Positions 54,400 through 64,000 of a stretch of DNA of 64,000 nucleotides are shown piece by piece. Origin of the DNA: Verrucomicrobiaceae bacterium. GTDB lineage: Bacteria > Verrucomicrobiota > Verrucomicrobiia > Verrucomicrobiales > Verrucomicrobiaceae. Made by a program: the position numbers and the translations under genes. The stretch is from positions 1,054,001 to 1,118,000 of the forward strand of contig JADJPM010000004.1 in assembly GCA_016713245.1 (NCBI GenBank), given 5' to 3'. Numbering within the stretch: position 1 is the first letter of the stretch; every line of letters starts with the position of its first letter. Under the pieces are notes generated by a model. It was not told where the DNA came from, ran no database searches, and saw only the letters and a list, made by a program, of their open reading frames with translations.

Positions 54400-57118
54400 A
54401 TGTCACTTCATCCCGCTTTCCCCACATCACCTTATGCGCCGCTGATTCCTGAGCAGCGCTGGTTTCCGGCGGATGAAGCCCTTCGTGCGACATCGTATGA
54501 CAAGCTGCTGCCGCCGTTAGTTGCGAATGTTCGGCAGGCTGTGTTTGCTTGGAGGAACAAAGGCTACCCTGGGGCATCGCCCACATCGGTAGCTCTGCTG
54601 CGGTGGTGGTTTGAGACCGATCACCTTCTGGAAAACGCAGATGGATCGCTATCCCCGTTTCAGTATTACTTCGCCCAGCGCGAGGCGGTGGAGACGGTAA
54701 TCTGGCTGCATGATGTGAAACATGCCCGCGACAAGTTTGACCTACTCCGCTTTGATGCTTCGGGTTCAGTGTCATCCGGTATGTTCAGCGAAGATTGGCC
54801 CCGCTATGTGCTGAAGATGGCCACCGGCTCCGGCAAAACCAAAGTGCTCTCACTGCTGATCGCTTGGAGCTTCTTCCACAAGCTCTATGAGGCCGATTCC
54901 ACCCTCTCGCGGAACTTCCTCGTCATCGCACCCAACATCATCGTGCTCGACCGCCTGCGGACCGATTTCGACGGGTTGAAAATCTTCTTCAATGATCCCG
55001 TGCTGCCGGACAATGGGCACGAGGGACAGAACTGGCGCGATGACTTCCAACTTACGCTGCACATTCAGGACGATGTCCGCGTCATTCGGGATACGGGAAA
55101 CATCTTCCTCACGAATATCCATCGCGTCTTTCTGGGCGATGTCCCCGATCCCACTTTGGATGACGACGACCTGAGCGACTACTTCCTCTCTGACGCTTTT
55201 GGTGCCAAGCCCACGGGCAAGACCACCGACAGCAAGACCGACCTCGGCGAGATTGTCCGCGAAATCGACGAACTGGCCGTCTTCAATGACGAGGCTCATC
55301 ACATTCACAATCCGCGCATGGCATGGTTCAAATCCATTCAGGACATTCATCACAAGATGTTGCAGAAAGATTGCCGACTCACGTTGCAGGTGGATGTGAC
55401 CGCCACGCCACGCCACGACAACGGAGCGATCTTTGTGCAAACGGTGTCCGACTACCCACTGGTCGAAGCCATCCACCAGAACGTGGTGAAGCATCCCGTG
55501 CTGCCTGATGCCGCCAGCCGTGCCAAATTGCATGACCGCAAGAGCGCCATTTTCTCGGAGAAGTATGCGGACTACCTCCAGCTCGGCGTCGAGGAGTGGC
55601 GCAAGAGTTACGCCGAGCACGAGCCAATGGGTAAAAAGGCCGTCCTGTTTGTCATGGTGGACGACACCAAGAACTGCGATGAAGTCGGTGAACATCTGCA
55701 AAAGATCTGTCCCGAACTACAAAATGGCGTGCTCGTGATTCACACGAAGAACAACGGGGACATCTCCGAAGCTGCCTCTGGCAAGAACAAGGAGGAACTT
55801 GACCTGCTTCGCAAACAGTCCAACGAGATCGACTCCTGGAAGTCTCCCTACAAAGCCATTGTCTCCGTGCTCATGCTCAAAGAAGGCTGGGATGTGCGGA
55901 ACGTTACCGCCGTGGTCGGCCTACGCGCCTTTGCCGCTGCGGAGCAACATCCTGCCCGAGCAAACCATCGGACGAGGACTGCGCCGCATGTATTTCGGCA
56001 GCGATCAGCAGGAGACGGTGTCCGTCATGGGAACGCCTGCGTTCGTGGAGTTCGTCGAGTCCATCCAAACCGAAGGTGTCAGCTTCGAGCATGTGCCGAT
56101 GGGCGATGGCGCAAAACGCAAGAACCCAATCATTGTGGAAGTCGATGCGGAGAACAAGGATAAGAACCTTGACGCACTCGACATCCCGCTGCCCAAGCTC
56201 AGCCGACGATTCCAGCGTGACTTTAAAGACCTGGGCGAGCTCGATCCTGCCACGCTGGGGAACAAGCGTCTGCCTTTGAAGCCATTCACCCCTGAAGAAA
56301 CGCGGGAGATCGTGTTCAAGACCATGCTCGACGCGGAGATTCACCATACCATCCATCTCGATGGCTCCGGCCCGGCCGATTACCGCTCCGTCGTGGCATT
56401 CTTCGCCCGGCAGTTGCTAAAGGATCTCCGTCTCGTCGGCGGCTACGATCTGCTTTACCCCAGAGTGCGCGATTTCATGCGCGAGCATCTCTTCGATGGA
56501 GCACCCGTAGATCTCGAAGATTCTGTCGTGCTGCGCAATCTGTCCGAACCGGAAGTGGGCAAAGTGCTGTATGATTCGTTCAAGGCCGCGATCAATGCGC
56601 TGACCATTAGCGACAGCGGCAGCACTCGTATTGAGGATTACATCCGACTGAGCCAGACGCGCCCCTTCCGCACAGACCACCGCCCGTATCTCGCGGCGAA
56701 GAAGTGCCTGTTTAACAAGACCGTTGGCGAAGCGAACTCCGGCGGCTTTGAGCTATCGTTTGCCGCTTTCCTCGAAGCCGCGCCTGATGTGCAGGCCTTT
56801 GCCAAGAATTACTTCGCCGTGGGTTTTAAGCTCGACTATGTGAAAGCCGACGGTGATCTCTCCAACTACGTTCCCGACTTCATCGTCCGCACGGCGGACA
56901 AAATTGTCTGGATCGTGGAGACCAAAGGACGCGAGGAGCTCGATCTGCCGCAGAAAATGGCGCGGCTCAGGCAATGGTCAGAGGATGCCACCGCAGCGAG
57001 TGCCGGAGACACCGGCATCTCTTACCGCTTTGTTTATGTGGATCAGAAGGCGTTTGAGGCACACACGCCCGCCACTTTTGCCGCCCTCACCACCAGCTTC
57101 ACCGAATACCAATCCTGA
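54400..57118 (+). pseudogene. res: Type III restriction endonuclease subunit R, one frameshift
   Basis: The superfamily 2 helicase core has Walker A KMATGSGKTK (about residue 140), the DEAH-type FNDEAHH (about 296), motif III VDVTATPRH and motif VI TIGRGLRR. The C-terminal PD-(D/E)XK nuclease is YVPDFIVRTADKIVWIVETK. The frame breaks at 55940-55942 (GCGGAGC). Removing one G gives AFAAASNILPEQTIGRGLRR and a 905-residue protein. The ATG at 54400 (MSLHPAFPTSPYAPLIPEQR) is the family-like start. With Mod it would cut unmodified DNA after ATP-driven translocation. Here res precedes mod, six bases apart. Confidence 0.87.
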
Positions 57119-57124
57119 TCCATC

Positions 57125-59270
57125 ATGGCCCGCCCCACTGCTGAACACTACGATCTCTCAGAGACTGAGAAGCGCGACCTCATTAAGCTCATTGAGCAGG
57201 GCAAACCGCTGCCGGAGAAATACCGCTTCCTCCTCTTCGCCGACAAACGCGAGGTCGAACTCGTCTGGAACGGCAAGTCCCGCGAAGTCTGCACCGCCAT
57301 CCTCCCCTTCCAGACCCTCGAACATATCGACGAGCCCCGGAAGGAAAAGCGCGACGACGAGGAACTCGGCCTCGACACCGGCGGGCGGCAGGTCAAGGGC
57401 TGGACCAACAAACTCATCTGGGGCGACAACAAGCTCATCCTCTCCTCCCTCAAGAGCGGCGCGCTCCGCCGCCAGATCGAGGACGCCGGCGGCCTGAAGC
57501 TCATCTACATCGACCCGCCCTTCGACGTCGGCGCGGACTTCAGCATGGACATCGAGATTGGCGGCGAGACCTTCCACAAAGAACCGAATCTCCTCGAACA
57601 AATCGCCTACCGGGACACTTGGGGCCGCGGCGCCGACTCGTTCATCGCGATGATCTACGAGCGGCTCATTCTCATGCACGATTTGATGCACAGCGACGGC
57701 AGCATCTATGTGCATTGTGACTGGCGGGTTAACTCTTTCATTCGGCTGGCAATGGATGAAATTTGGCCGCGATTGCCAACGAAACCAAGTTGTTTGGTGC
57801 TACGGAGGTGGAAGCGCACCAAAAGGCTACTATCACCGGAAGCACGACAATCTTTTTTGGTATTCCAAGAGCAAAGATGAGTGGACTTTCAACAAACAGT
57901 TCCGTCCTTACACCGAAGGCACACTGGAGCGTGGCCTTACGGCTCTTAAAGGAGACCGATTCGAGTTGCCCGAGGAAGGGCGACACTGGATGATTGGTGG
58001 ACTGGCAAAGAAGTGCAAAAATCTTGAGCCCCACTGCTTACGAAAACCTGAAATATCCAACACAAAAACCGGAAGGCTTGATTCAACGAATCATCAAAGG
58101 ACACAGCAACGAAGGCGATTTGGTGGCGGACTTTTTCTGCGGGAGCGGCACGACTGCCGCCGTGGCCGAAAAGCTCGGCCGCAAATGGATCGCCACCGAC
58201 CTCGGCAAGTTCGGCATCCACACCACGCGCAAGCGCCTTATCCAGGTTCAGCGTGAGTTGAAGGCCGGCGGCCAACCCTTCCGCGCTTTTGAGGTGCTCA
58301 ACCTCGGCCGCTATGAGCGCCAGGCCTATCTCAACGTCACCGGGCGGCTCACCGGTAAAAAAAAGGAGCAAGCCCTCGCCCGCAAAGAACAGGAGTTCCG
58401 CGATCTCATTCTGAAAGCCTACCGCGCCGAGGCCCTGCCTGACCGCGCCTTTTTCCACGGCAAGAACGGCAGCCGTCTCGTTATCGTTGGCCCCATCAAC
58501 CTGCCCGTGGGCCGCTTGTTTGTAGAGGAGGTCATCACCGAGTGCCGGAAGCGCGGGGCCTCCCGCGTGGACGTGCTGGCCTTTGAGTTTGAGATGGGCC
58601 TCTTCCCCGCTGTGCTGGAGGAGGCGAAGCAGAAGGGCATCGACATCGCCCCAAAAACCATCCCGCCGGAGGTCTTCGACAAACGCGCTGTGGAGAAGGG
58701 CCAGGTGCGCTTTGCCGACATCGCCTACGTGGAGGCCACGCCCAGCTATGACAAGAAGAACAAACTGACGCTCGCCATCAAGCTGACCGATTTCTCTGTT
58801 CATTACTCCCAAGGCTTTGTGGACAGCATCACCGCTGAGATGAAGGCAGGGAAAAGCGAAGTGGCATGTGATGCGGGCCAACTGGTGAAGTTCACCAAGG
58901 ACAAAGAAGGCGTCGTCAAACGCGAAGTGCTGACCAAGAAGTGGACGGACTGGTGGACTACTGGGCCGTCGATTTCCACTACGAGAGCCGCAAGGAAATC
59001 ATCAAGATGGCCAAGAGCATGGGCGTGGAAGGCGCATTGCCCGGCATGGTGACCGCAGGCGAGGAACTGCTGGAGTTCGAAGAACGCTGGACTGGTGCCT
59101 ACATCTTCGAAAACGAATGGCAGAGCTTCCGCACCCGCCAAGACCGCGATTTAGAACTCACCACCGCCAAGCACACCTACGAGAAGGCGGGACGCTACAC
59201 CATTGCCGTGAAGGTGATCGACATCTTCGGCAACGACACAATGACGCTGGTGCCGGTGACCGTGGGATGA
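57125..59270 (+). pseudogene. mod: Type III-like DNA methyltransferase (Mod), several frameshifts
   Basis: A beta-class N6-adenine methyltransferase. It has motif IV LIYIDPPFD (residues 127-135), a middle recognition region (RNQVVWCYGGGSAPKGYYHR, KHDNLFWYSKSKD), KYPTQKPEGL and the SAM-binding motif ADFFCGSGTTAAVAEKLGRK. The C-terminal end resembles a PKD-type beta module (HTYEKAGRYTIAVKVIDIFG). Breaks near 57765, 57990, 58015 and 58945 come from missing T, G, A and G. Repair gives 716 residues, dividing exactly by three. Mod provides target recognition and protects host DNA. If the defects are real, the restriction system is dead. Confidence 0.85.
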
Positions 59271-59335
59271 CTCACTACGGGCTTTACGATACGGTGGTGG
59301 CGCGGGAGTGCTGAGTGCCTTTTGAATGCCTAGCC

Positions 59336-60211
59336 ATGAACTCCGAAACAACCTTAGCCGCCTATCAACGGGCGTGCCGCCGCTACCTGGAGCTGCAGGC
59401 CGTTGAGGATGTGCATGAGCGCATCCGGCAGAGCAGGGAGTATCAAATTGAGTGTGAGGCTATCTTTGCCCGATTGCGTGCAGACGCGGACTCATCTGAC
59501 CCGGCAGTATGGTTCGCTCTGGGAGATGCCTACTCCCGAGGATGGGGAACCAAGGAGGAAAGGGGGCAAGCTCGGAGGTGGTTTCGACAAGCTGCGGATG
59601 CGGGACACACGAGGTCTATGGTCCGTCTCGGCAACTTGCTGAACCGACCCGCGCCAGATGGAGAGCCAACCGAGGCGGTTGCCCTCTTCAGGCGTGCCGC
59701 TGAACTTGGGGATGCCAGTGGCATGGTCTTCTTGGGCTTTGCCTACCGTGAGGGAACAGGCGTGGCCTGTGACAACGAGAAGGCGGCCGATTGGTTCATC
59801 AAAGCCGTGGAAGCTGGTGACAGCCATTCGATGATTCATGCGGGCCGCATGTATTCGCGGCATCTTAATTGCCCCGAAGAGGCGATGCGCTGGTTTTTGC
59901 GTGCTGCCGAAGCCGGGCAGACTGAGAGCCACCTGGAGCTGGCGTTCCTCTACGAGGACCGGAAGTCTCCCCTGTATGATGCGGAACAAGCTGTGCGCTG
60001 GTATCGCCGTGTTGCCGAGGCCAACGGCGGAAGCCGAGACCGTGCAAGGCTGGCGCTTGCGCATTTTTGCCGAAACGGCGAGGGCACAGCGCATGACCCT
60101 GCTGAAGCGAGAGCATGGCTTATTAAAGTCATCGAAAGCGCCCCGCCCCAGTCTGCTTTCTATCGAGAAGCCAAATCCTTGCTTCCCAAGTGGGAAGCGG
60201 AAATGCTTTGA
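59336..60211 (+). CDS. Sel1-like repeat protein
   Basis: 291 residues of Sel1/TPR-like helical repeats. Typical units are ALGDAYSRGWGTKEERGQARRW, FLGFAYREGTGVACDNEKAAD and LAHFCRNGEGTAHDPAEARAW. These form a solenoid for protein-protein contacts. There is no signal peptide, so it is probably cytosolic. The ATG at 59336 (MNSETTLAAYQRA) is chosen over the frame start at 59315. It follows mod by 65 bases but has no evident link to restriction. Confidence 0.85.
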   Translation: MNSETTLAAYQRACRRYLELQAVEDVHERIRQSREYQIECEAIFARLRADADSSDPAVWFALGDAYSRGWGTKEERGQARRWFRQAADAGHTRSMVRLGNLLNRPAPDGEPTEAVALFRRAAELGDASGMVFLGFAYREGTGVACDNEKAADWFIKAVEAGDSHSMIHAGRMYSRHLNCPEEAMRWFLRAAEAGQTESHLELAFLYEDRKSPLYDAEQAVRWYRRVAEANGGSRDRARLALAHFCRNGEGTAHDPAEARAWLIKVIESAPPQSAFYREAKSLLPKWEAEML

Positions 60212-60436
60212 TCCTGCTGATGGATTCCCGGCTGATGCCGCGCTCACGAGCCAGGGTGGACGTTGCTCAAACCCATCGCTTCCCGGAGTTCCTGCAAGCG
60301 TCTCGGCAGACAGCCTACCAAGCGGTTTTGAAAGGCGTGAAGCGCATGGAGTGGGGGAATATGGGTGTCAGGCGCGGCAGGAACTGCCGCAGGCTTCTCC
60401 GCCATTGTGCTATTCCCTGGCAGGTGAAGAATGAAA

Positions 60437-63259
60437 TCAGGGCGTGTCGATCACATCGTAGGTGGCCACACCATCGCGGCGGACGCGGTGGAAGCTGCGA
60501 GTGGCGCTGGCAGCGGGCACGGTGCGCTGGGTTTGAAACGCGGTGCCGGTGGCTGGCACGGGTGGGACGGTGGTCCAGTCGGTGAGGTTGGTGCTGCTTT
60601 CGATGGTGTAGAGGCCGCCCTCGGCGCTGTCCCAGGTCAGCGTGACGTTGCCGCCGCTCACGGTGTGGGAGTTCATCTTGAGCCCAGCATTGGCGCCGCC
60701 TGTGTAGGTGGTGACGTGGGGTGATTCGACGGCGCTGAAGCCGACGGTGCTTGCTGCGGCGTAGTTTCCACCTTGTTTCACGCCGTAGTATTGGCGGCCG
60801 ATGATGTAGGGATAGGCAGGCTGGAACGAGGCATCGAGCGTGACGAAGTAGGCGTAGGTGCCGGAGGGAAACTCGGGGGTGACGCACCAGCGACCATTCG
60901 AGTCATCGAGATCAAAGTGGGTGCCCTGGGTGTAACCGAGATCGCCAAGGTAGTCGTAGTCCTGCAGATACCAGCCCATGGGGAATGCGGCGCTCACATT
61001 GGGGCCGGTGGCAGCGCTCGTCGTCGTGCTGGTGCCATGTCCAGAGCGGACGGCCCAGGCTGGGAGGCTGGTGCGTCCGGCGGTGTTCAGGTTCGTGGTG
61101 CCGAAGCTGCCATCACGAGGGACGTAACCGCTGATCATGCGACGGATGCCGCTGCCGGCATTCGTGGCTGTGCTGTAGCCGTAGGGGCCGTAGATCGGAT
61201 AGCCATCAAAGCTCCAGCCGAGGATTGGCGAGTGATTCGGTGGTGTGGAGGCCTCGCTGTAAGTATGCGTGGCGGGATTGTAGTTCATGTGATCGCCCAT
61301 TTCATAACGCAGCGCAAAGGGGCTGATGTGATGATGGCTTTCACCGGTGAAGGGCTGATGCGAGCCAGCGGGATCAAAGGTCAAGCCCTCGGCGAGGCGG
61401 GCATTGCGAGTCCAGTATTCGGTGCCGCGGGCATTGTCATCGATGTCCGCCGTGCCGTCCCAGTAGAAGGCATCGAGCTGATTGTGAATGATGGTGGTGT
61501 TCACCCAGATGGCGATGGGACCGAAGTTGGTGTTCGCCTTGGTGGCGGCGGGCACGGGCTGGCGCGGAATGCGGGCGAGCATGTCCCACTGATTCGGATA
61601 GTTCACAAAGAGCTGCGTCTTTGCTGTATCGAAATACCACGGGCCCATCGTGTAGTGCGGCATGGAGGAGCCTTTCACATAGACCCAGTTTGCGCTGACG
61701 CGGATGCTGTCGATCCCGGCGTAGGCAGGAGTGGCCTGGGTGCCATTGCGCACGGCACCCTCAGGTGCCCAAGTGGTGTCGGAGAGGCCATTGAGAGCAC
61801 GATTTTGAGTGCGGTAAATGCGGGCGTATTCCGCGCCGGTGGTGGTTTGCCAGGCGGTCTCCACCGGGGCATTCAAGACATTCGCAGGCGAGACATAGGT
61901 GGCGAGTTGCGCGTTGAGTTGGTCATAGGCCGCCTGCGCGGTCGAGTTGAGCGTGGTGGCCAGCAAATTGGTCTGCTCATCGGGATCGGTGGTGATTTGA
62001 TGAAGGCGCTCGGTGTTATCATTGAAGCGGATGAGCTTGAAATCGCCCATGCGCACCGTGCGTCCGCTATCTGCTGCTGCGATGGCCGCTCCTGACTCTT
62101 CGGCGTAGGCGGCACGGGCGGGTTCGCTTTGATTGAGCAGGAGAGGCATGAGGCTGCGGCTGTCGATGGGCTTCACCGCGGGCTGCGTGGTGGTCACATT
62201 GATGCCGGTCATCTCGAGGACGGTGCTGTAAAGATCCACCGCATGGACCAGCTCGGTGCTTTCGCGATTCGGAGCCACCACACCTGGACCACTGATGAGC
62301 AGCGGCACACGCACGCCGCCTTCATAAAGCGAGTCCTTCGAGTGGCCGTTGCTGAAAGGCGTCTGGATCACCTGATTCGTGGTGCCATTGTCACCGACGA
62401 AGATGATCCACGTGTTTGCCCGCACCGCCGGGCTCATGCCAGCCAGCAGTCGGCCGATCTCCGTGTCCATGGCCTGCACGGCGGCGTTGTGATGGGTGCG
62501 CTGATTGGCAGCGGTGTTGTTGATCGGCAGCGTGGCCCAGTTGCCGATGGTCGTGTCGTAGGTGTGGAGGTCATTCGGCGGCTTATGGAAAGGGGTGTGA
62601 GGAGCGTTGTAGGCCACCCAGGCGAACCACGGATTGTTGCCGCGTGCGCCGATCCATGCCAGGGCATCGTTCGTCACATCCGTGGTGGCATAGGTGGTGG
62701 TGCCGTTCGCTGTGCCGGTGACGCCATTGATGGTTTTCGTCCAGGAGGTGTAGGTGCCAGTGCCGCCACTGCCGCCGACGAGTGATCCGGTGAGGCAGCC
62801 GGCGTAGTGCGGCCAGCCCGCGATGTTCGCCGGATCATTCGCGATGTTTTGGCCCACCGTGACGTGCCATTTGCCAAAATGCGCCAGCGAGTAGCCGAGG
62901 CCGCCATTCGCCGCGAAGGCTCTCGGCAGCGTGAACTCCGACGCCATGAGCTGGCCGTCATTCGCGGTGACCGCCGTGGTCACACCATGACGGAACGGCT
63001 GCCGGCCTGTGAGGATGGAAGCGCGGGTCGGCGAGCACGTGGGCTGCGCATAGGCATTTCGAAACTGCACGCCGGTGGTCTTCAGCGCATTGATGTTCGG
63101 CGTCGGCGGCAGCACCGCACCGGGTGAGCTATTGTAGAGCGAGTGACTGTCCGTGCCGAAATCATCGGCGATGATCAAGAGCACATTGCGCTGCTGGGCC
63201 TGTGTTTGAGAGCTAAATGCAAAGAGCAATGCGGTGACGAGAGAAGGCAGGGTTTTCAT
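60437..63259 (-). CDS. Secreted sulfatase fused to a YHYH domain
   Basis: 940 residues with a signal peptide (MKTLPSLVTALLFAFSSQTQAQ). The sulfatase domain (about residues 24-480) starts NVLLIIADDFGTDSHS and has the formylglycine site C75-S-P-T-R and FVGDNGTTNQV. A YHYH-type domain follows (about 520-850), with SHHHISPFALRYEMGDHMNY and SPILGWSFDGYPIYGPYGYS. A C-terminal beta module (VTLTWDSAEGGLYTIESSTN) resembles the end of the 9108 protein. It is exported and probably acts on sulfated glycans. It lies convergent to the Sel1 gene with a 225-base gap in which I see nothing. Confidence 0.88.
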   Translation of the reverse strand: MKTLPSLVTALLFAFSSQTQAQQRNVLLIIADDFGTDSHSLYNSSPGAVLPPTPNINALKTTGVQFRNAYAQPTCSPTRASILTGRQPFRHGVTTAVTANDGQLMASEFTLPRAFAANGGLGYSLAHFGKWHVTVGQNIANDPANIAGWPHYAGCLTGSLVGGSGGTGTYTSWTKTINGVTGTANGTTTYATTDVTNDALAWIGARGNNPWFAWVAYNAPHTPFHKPPNDLHTYDTTIGNWATLPINNTAANQRTHHNAAVQAMDTEIGRLLAGMSPAVRANTWIIFVGDNGTTNQVIQTPFSNGHSKDSLYEGGVRVPLLISGPGVVAPNRESTELVHAVDLYSTVLEMTGINVTTTQPAVKPIDSRSLMPLLLNQSEPARAAYAEESGAAIAAADSGRTVRMGDFKLIRFNDNTERLHQITTDPDEQTNLLATTLNSTAQAAYDQLNAQLATYVSPANVLNAPVETAWQTTTGAEYARIYRTQNRALNGLSDTTWAPEGAVRNGTQATPAYAGIDSIRVSANWVYVKGSSMPHYTMGPWYFDTAKTQLFVNYPNQWDMLARIPRQPVPAATKANTNFGPIAIWVNTTIIHNQLDAFYWDGTADIDDNARGTEYWTRNARLAEGLTFDPAGSHQPFTGESHHHISPFALRYEMGDHMNYNPATHTYSEASTPPNHSPILGWSFDGYPIYGPYGYSTATNAGSGIRRMISGYVPRDGSFGTTNLNTAGRTSLPAWAVRSGHGTSTTTSAATGPNVSAAFPMGWYLQDYDYLGDLGYTQGTHFDLDDSNGRWCVTPEFPSGTYAYFVTLDASFQPAYPYIIGRQYYGVKQGGNYAAASTVGFSAVESPHVTTYTGGANAGLKMNSHTVSGGNVTLTWDSAEGGLYTIESSTNLTDWTTVPPVPATGTAFQTQRTVPAASATRSFHRVRRDGVATYDVIDTP

Positions 63260-63366
63260 GGTTCTACCTCATAGAACCTCAGCGCTTTAACAGGACCATG
63301 CACTGCTGGATAAATTTGGTTTTATTTTCGGGTTTTGTCGGGTCGAGCCGTTAGATTGCACCTGCC

Positions 63367-64000
63367 ATGCGAATCCTGCTGCTCGAAGATCAAGACCGTC
63401 TCCGCGCCTCCACCCAAAAAGGGCTGGAGGAGATGGGTTTCGCCGTGGATGCGGTCGAAGATGGCGATCTGGCGCTGGAGCAGGCTTTGACCCATCCTTA
63501 CGATGCTGTGGTGCTCGACATCATGGTGCCAGGTCGTGATGGTCTGAGCATCCTGCGTGTGCTGCGGGAGAAAAAGAAGGCCACACCGGTGATCCTGCTC
63601 ACCGCACGCTCTACTCTACCGGAACGAGTGGAAGGCCTGAACCTCGGTGCCGACGACTATTTGACGAAACCATTCTACGTCGAGGAACTCGCCGCACGCC
63701 TGCGCACGGTGGTGCGCCGTCATTCGGGTGCGCCGATGCACCTGCTGAAGGTGGCCGACCTGCACATGGACCTCGTCACGCGACAGGTCTCCCGCGGCGG
63801 CCAGGGCATGGAACTCTCCGTGCGGGAGTTTGCGCTGCTGGAGTTTCTCATGCGATCACCCGAGCGTGTTTTTAGCCGCGTGCAGATCTACGAACACGTC
63901 TGGGGCTATGGAATGGATTTGGAGAGCAATCTCGTCGAAGTCTATGTGCAGCGCCTCCGCGCCAAGATCGACAAAGATCAGGAGGTGAAACTGCTGCGCA
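63367..64000 (+). CDS. OmpR/PhoB-family response regulator (3' end beyond window)
   Basis: 211 codons are seen. The receiver domain has acidic residues E7-D8, phospho-acceptor D51 (VVLDIMVPGRDG), the conserved Thr in LLTARS and Lys in DDYLTKPF. The C-terminal winged helix has SVREFALLEFLMRSPERVFS and NLVEVYVQRLRAKID. It regulates transcription under a sensor kinase, probably encoded just beyond the window. A 107-base divergent gap with the sulfatase gene may hold promoters for both. Confidence 0.93.
   Translation, partial: MRILLLEDQDRLRASTQKGLEEMGFAVDAVEDGDLALEQALTHPYDAVVLDIMVPGRDGLSILRVLREKKKATPVILLTARSTLPERVEGLNLGADDYLTKPFYVEELAARLRTVVRRHSGAPMHLLKVADLHMDLVTRQVSRGGQGMELSVREFALLEFLMRSPERVFSRVQIYEHVWGYGMDLESNLVEVYVQRLRAKIDKDQEVKLLR

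Noticed and set aside
55904..56356. Separate minus-strand gene inside res
   Set aside because: It is antisense to the clear helicase motifs and has no family signature.
59838..60434. Plus-strand frame overlapping the Sel1 gene and running into the gap before 60437
   Set aside because: It is a shifted reading of the Sel1 repeats followed by unrecognisable sequence.

Overview
The window looks like chromosomal DNA of a Verrucomicrobiota bacterium, probably of the Verrucomicrobiales (Prosthecobacter/Verrucomicrobium-like). The clues are several DUF1501 proteins, a cytochrome-type DUF1549/DUF1553 protein, periplasmic sulfatases, an SHD1-PQQ propeller protein, ECF sigma and Ser/Thr kinase pairs, a TPR-secretin of the Akkermansia Amuc_1098 type, and high GC content. 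I saw no rRNA, tRNA or CRISPR array.

Layout. 0-9 kb: secA (3' end cut by the window edge), tsaB, a TPR-secretin, a small DUF3147 membrane protein, and a kinase/ECF-sigma pair. 9-16 kb: two convergent genes for large envelope or secreted proteins of unknown function, then a P-loop NTPase behind a very AT-rich promoter. 16.6-20.4 kb: a minus-strand operon HAD phosphatase - mcsA - mcsB - VWA protein (protein-arginine phosphorylation). 20.4-26 kb: a PIN-type toxin/antitoxin pair, hydrolases, a fatty acid hydroxylase, a LOG protein and a ThiF-like protein. 26-35 kb: a PhoD-like phosphatase, PQQ propeller, lipoprotein, CNB-FHA protein, sulfatase, phosphodiesterase and a fused acyltransferase-heptosyltransferase. 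35-39 kb: two divergent DUF1501 genes, a YlbF-like protein and a thioredoxin-fold protein. 39-45 kb: a four-gene operon (sialidase/glycosidase fusion, BASS transporter, APH-like kinase, HpcH/HpaI aldolase). 45-49 kb: a DUF1501 and DUF1549/1553 pair.

49-59.3 kb is an accessory, repeat-rich island. It holds a GH16 glycosidase, a class D beta-lactamase, a collagen-like protein, a four-helix-bundle (S23/IVS) protein with flanking inverted AGACT arrays, an FN3 protein, a hairpin minisatellite, and a type III-like restriction-modification pair. From 48.1 to 59.0 kb almost every gene carries one or more single-base indels, nearly all in homopolymer runs, and repairing them restores full-length family members. 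The first 48 kb shows none. This points either to local consensus errors or to very recent decay. 59.3-64 kb has a Sel1-repeat protein, a sulfatase-YHYH fusion and the start of an OmpR-type response regulator.

The most interesting structures are: (i) three copies of the same gene 3' end bracketing the beta-lactamase and GH16 genes; (ii) a free-standing IVS-like element and an apparently empty copy; (iii) the tandem hairpin array upstream of the restriction gene; (iv) a nested palindrome read in frame through a kinase gene; and (v) the mcsAB operon in a presumed Gram-negative.
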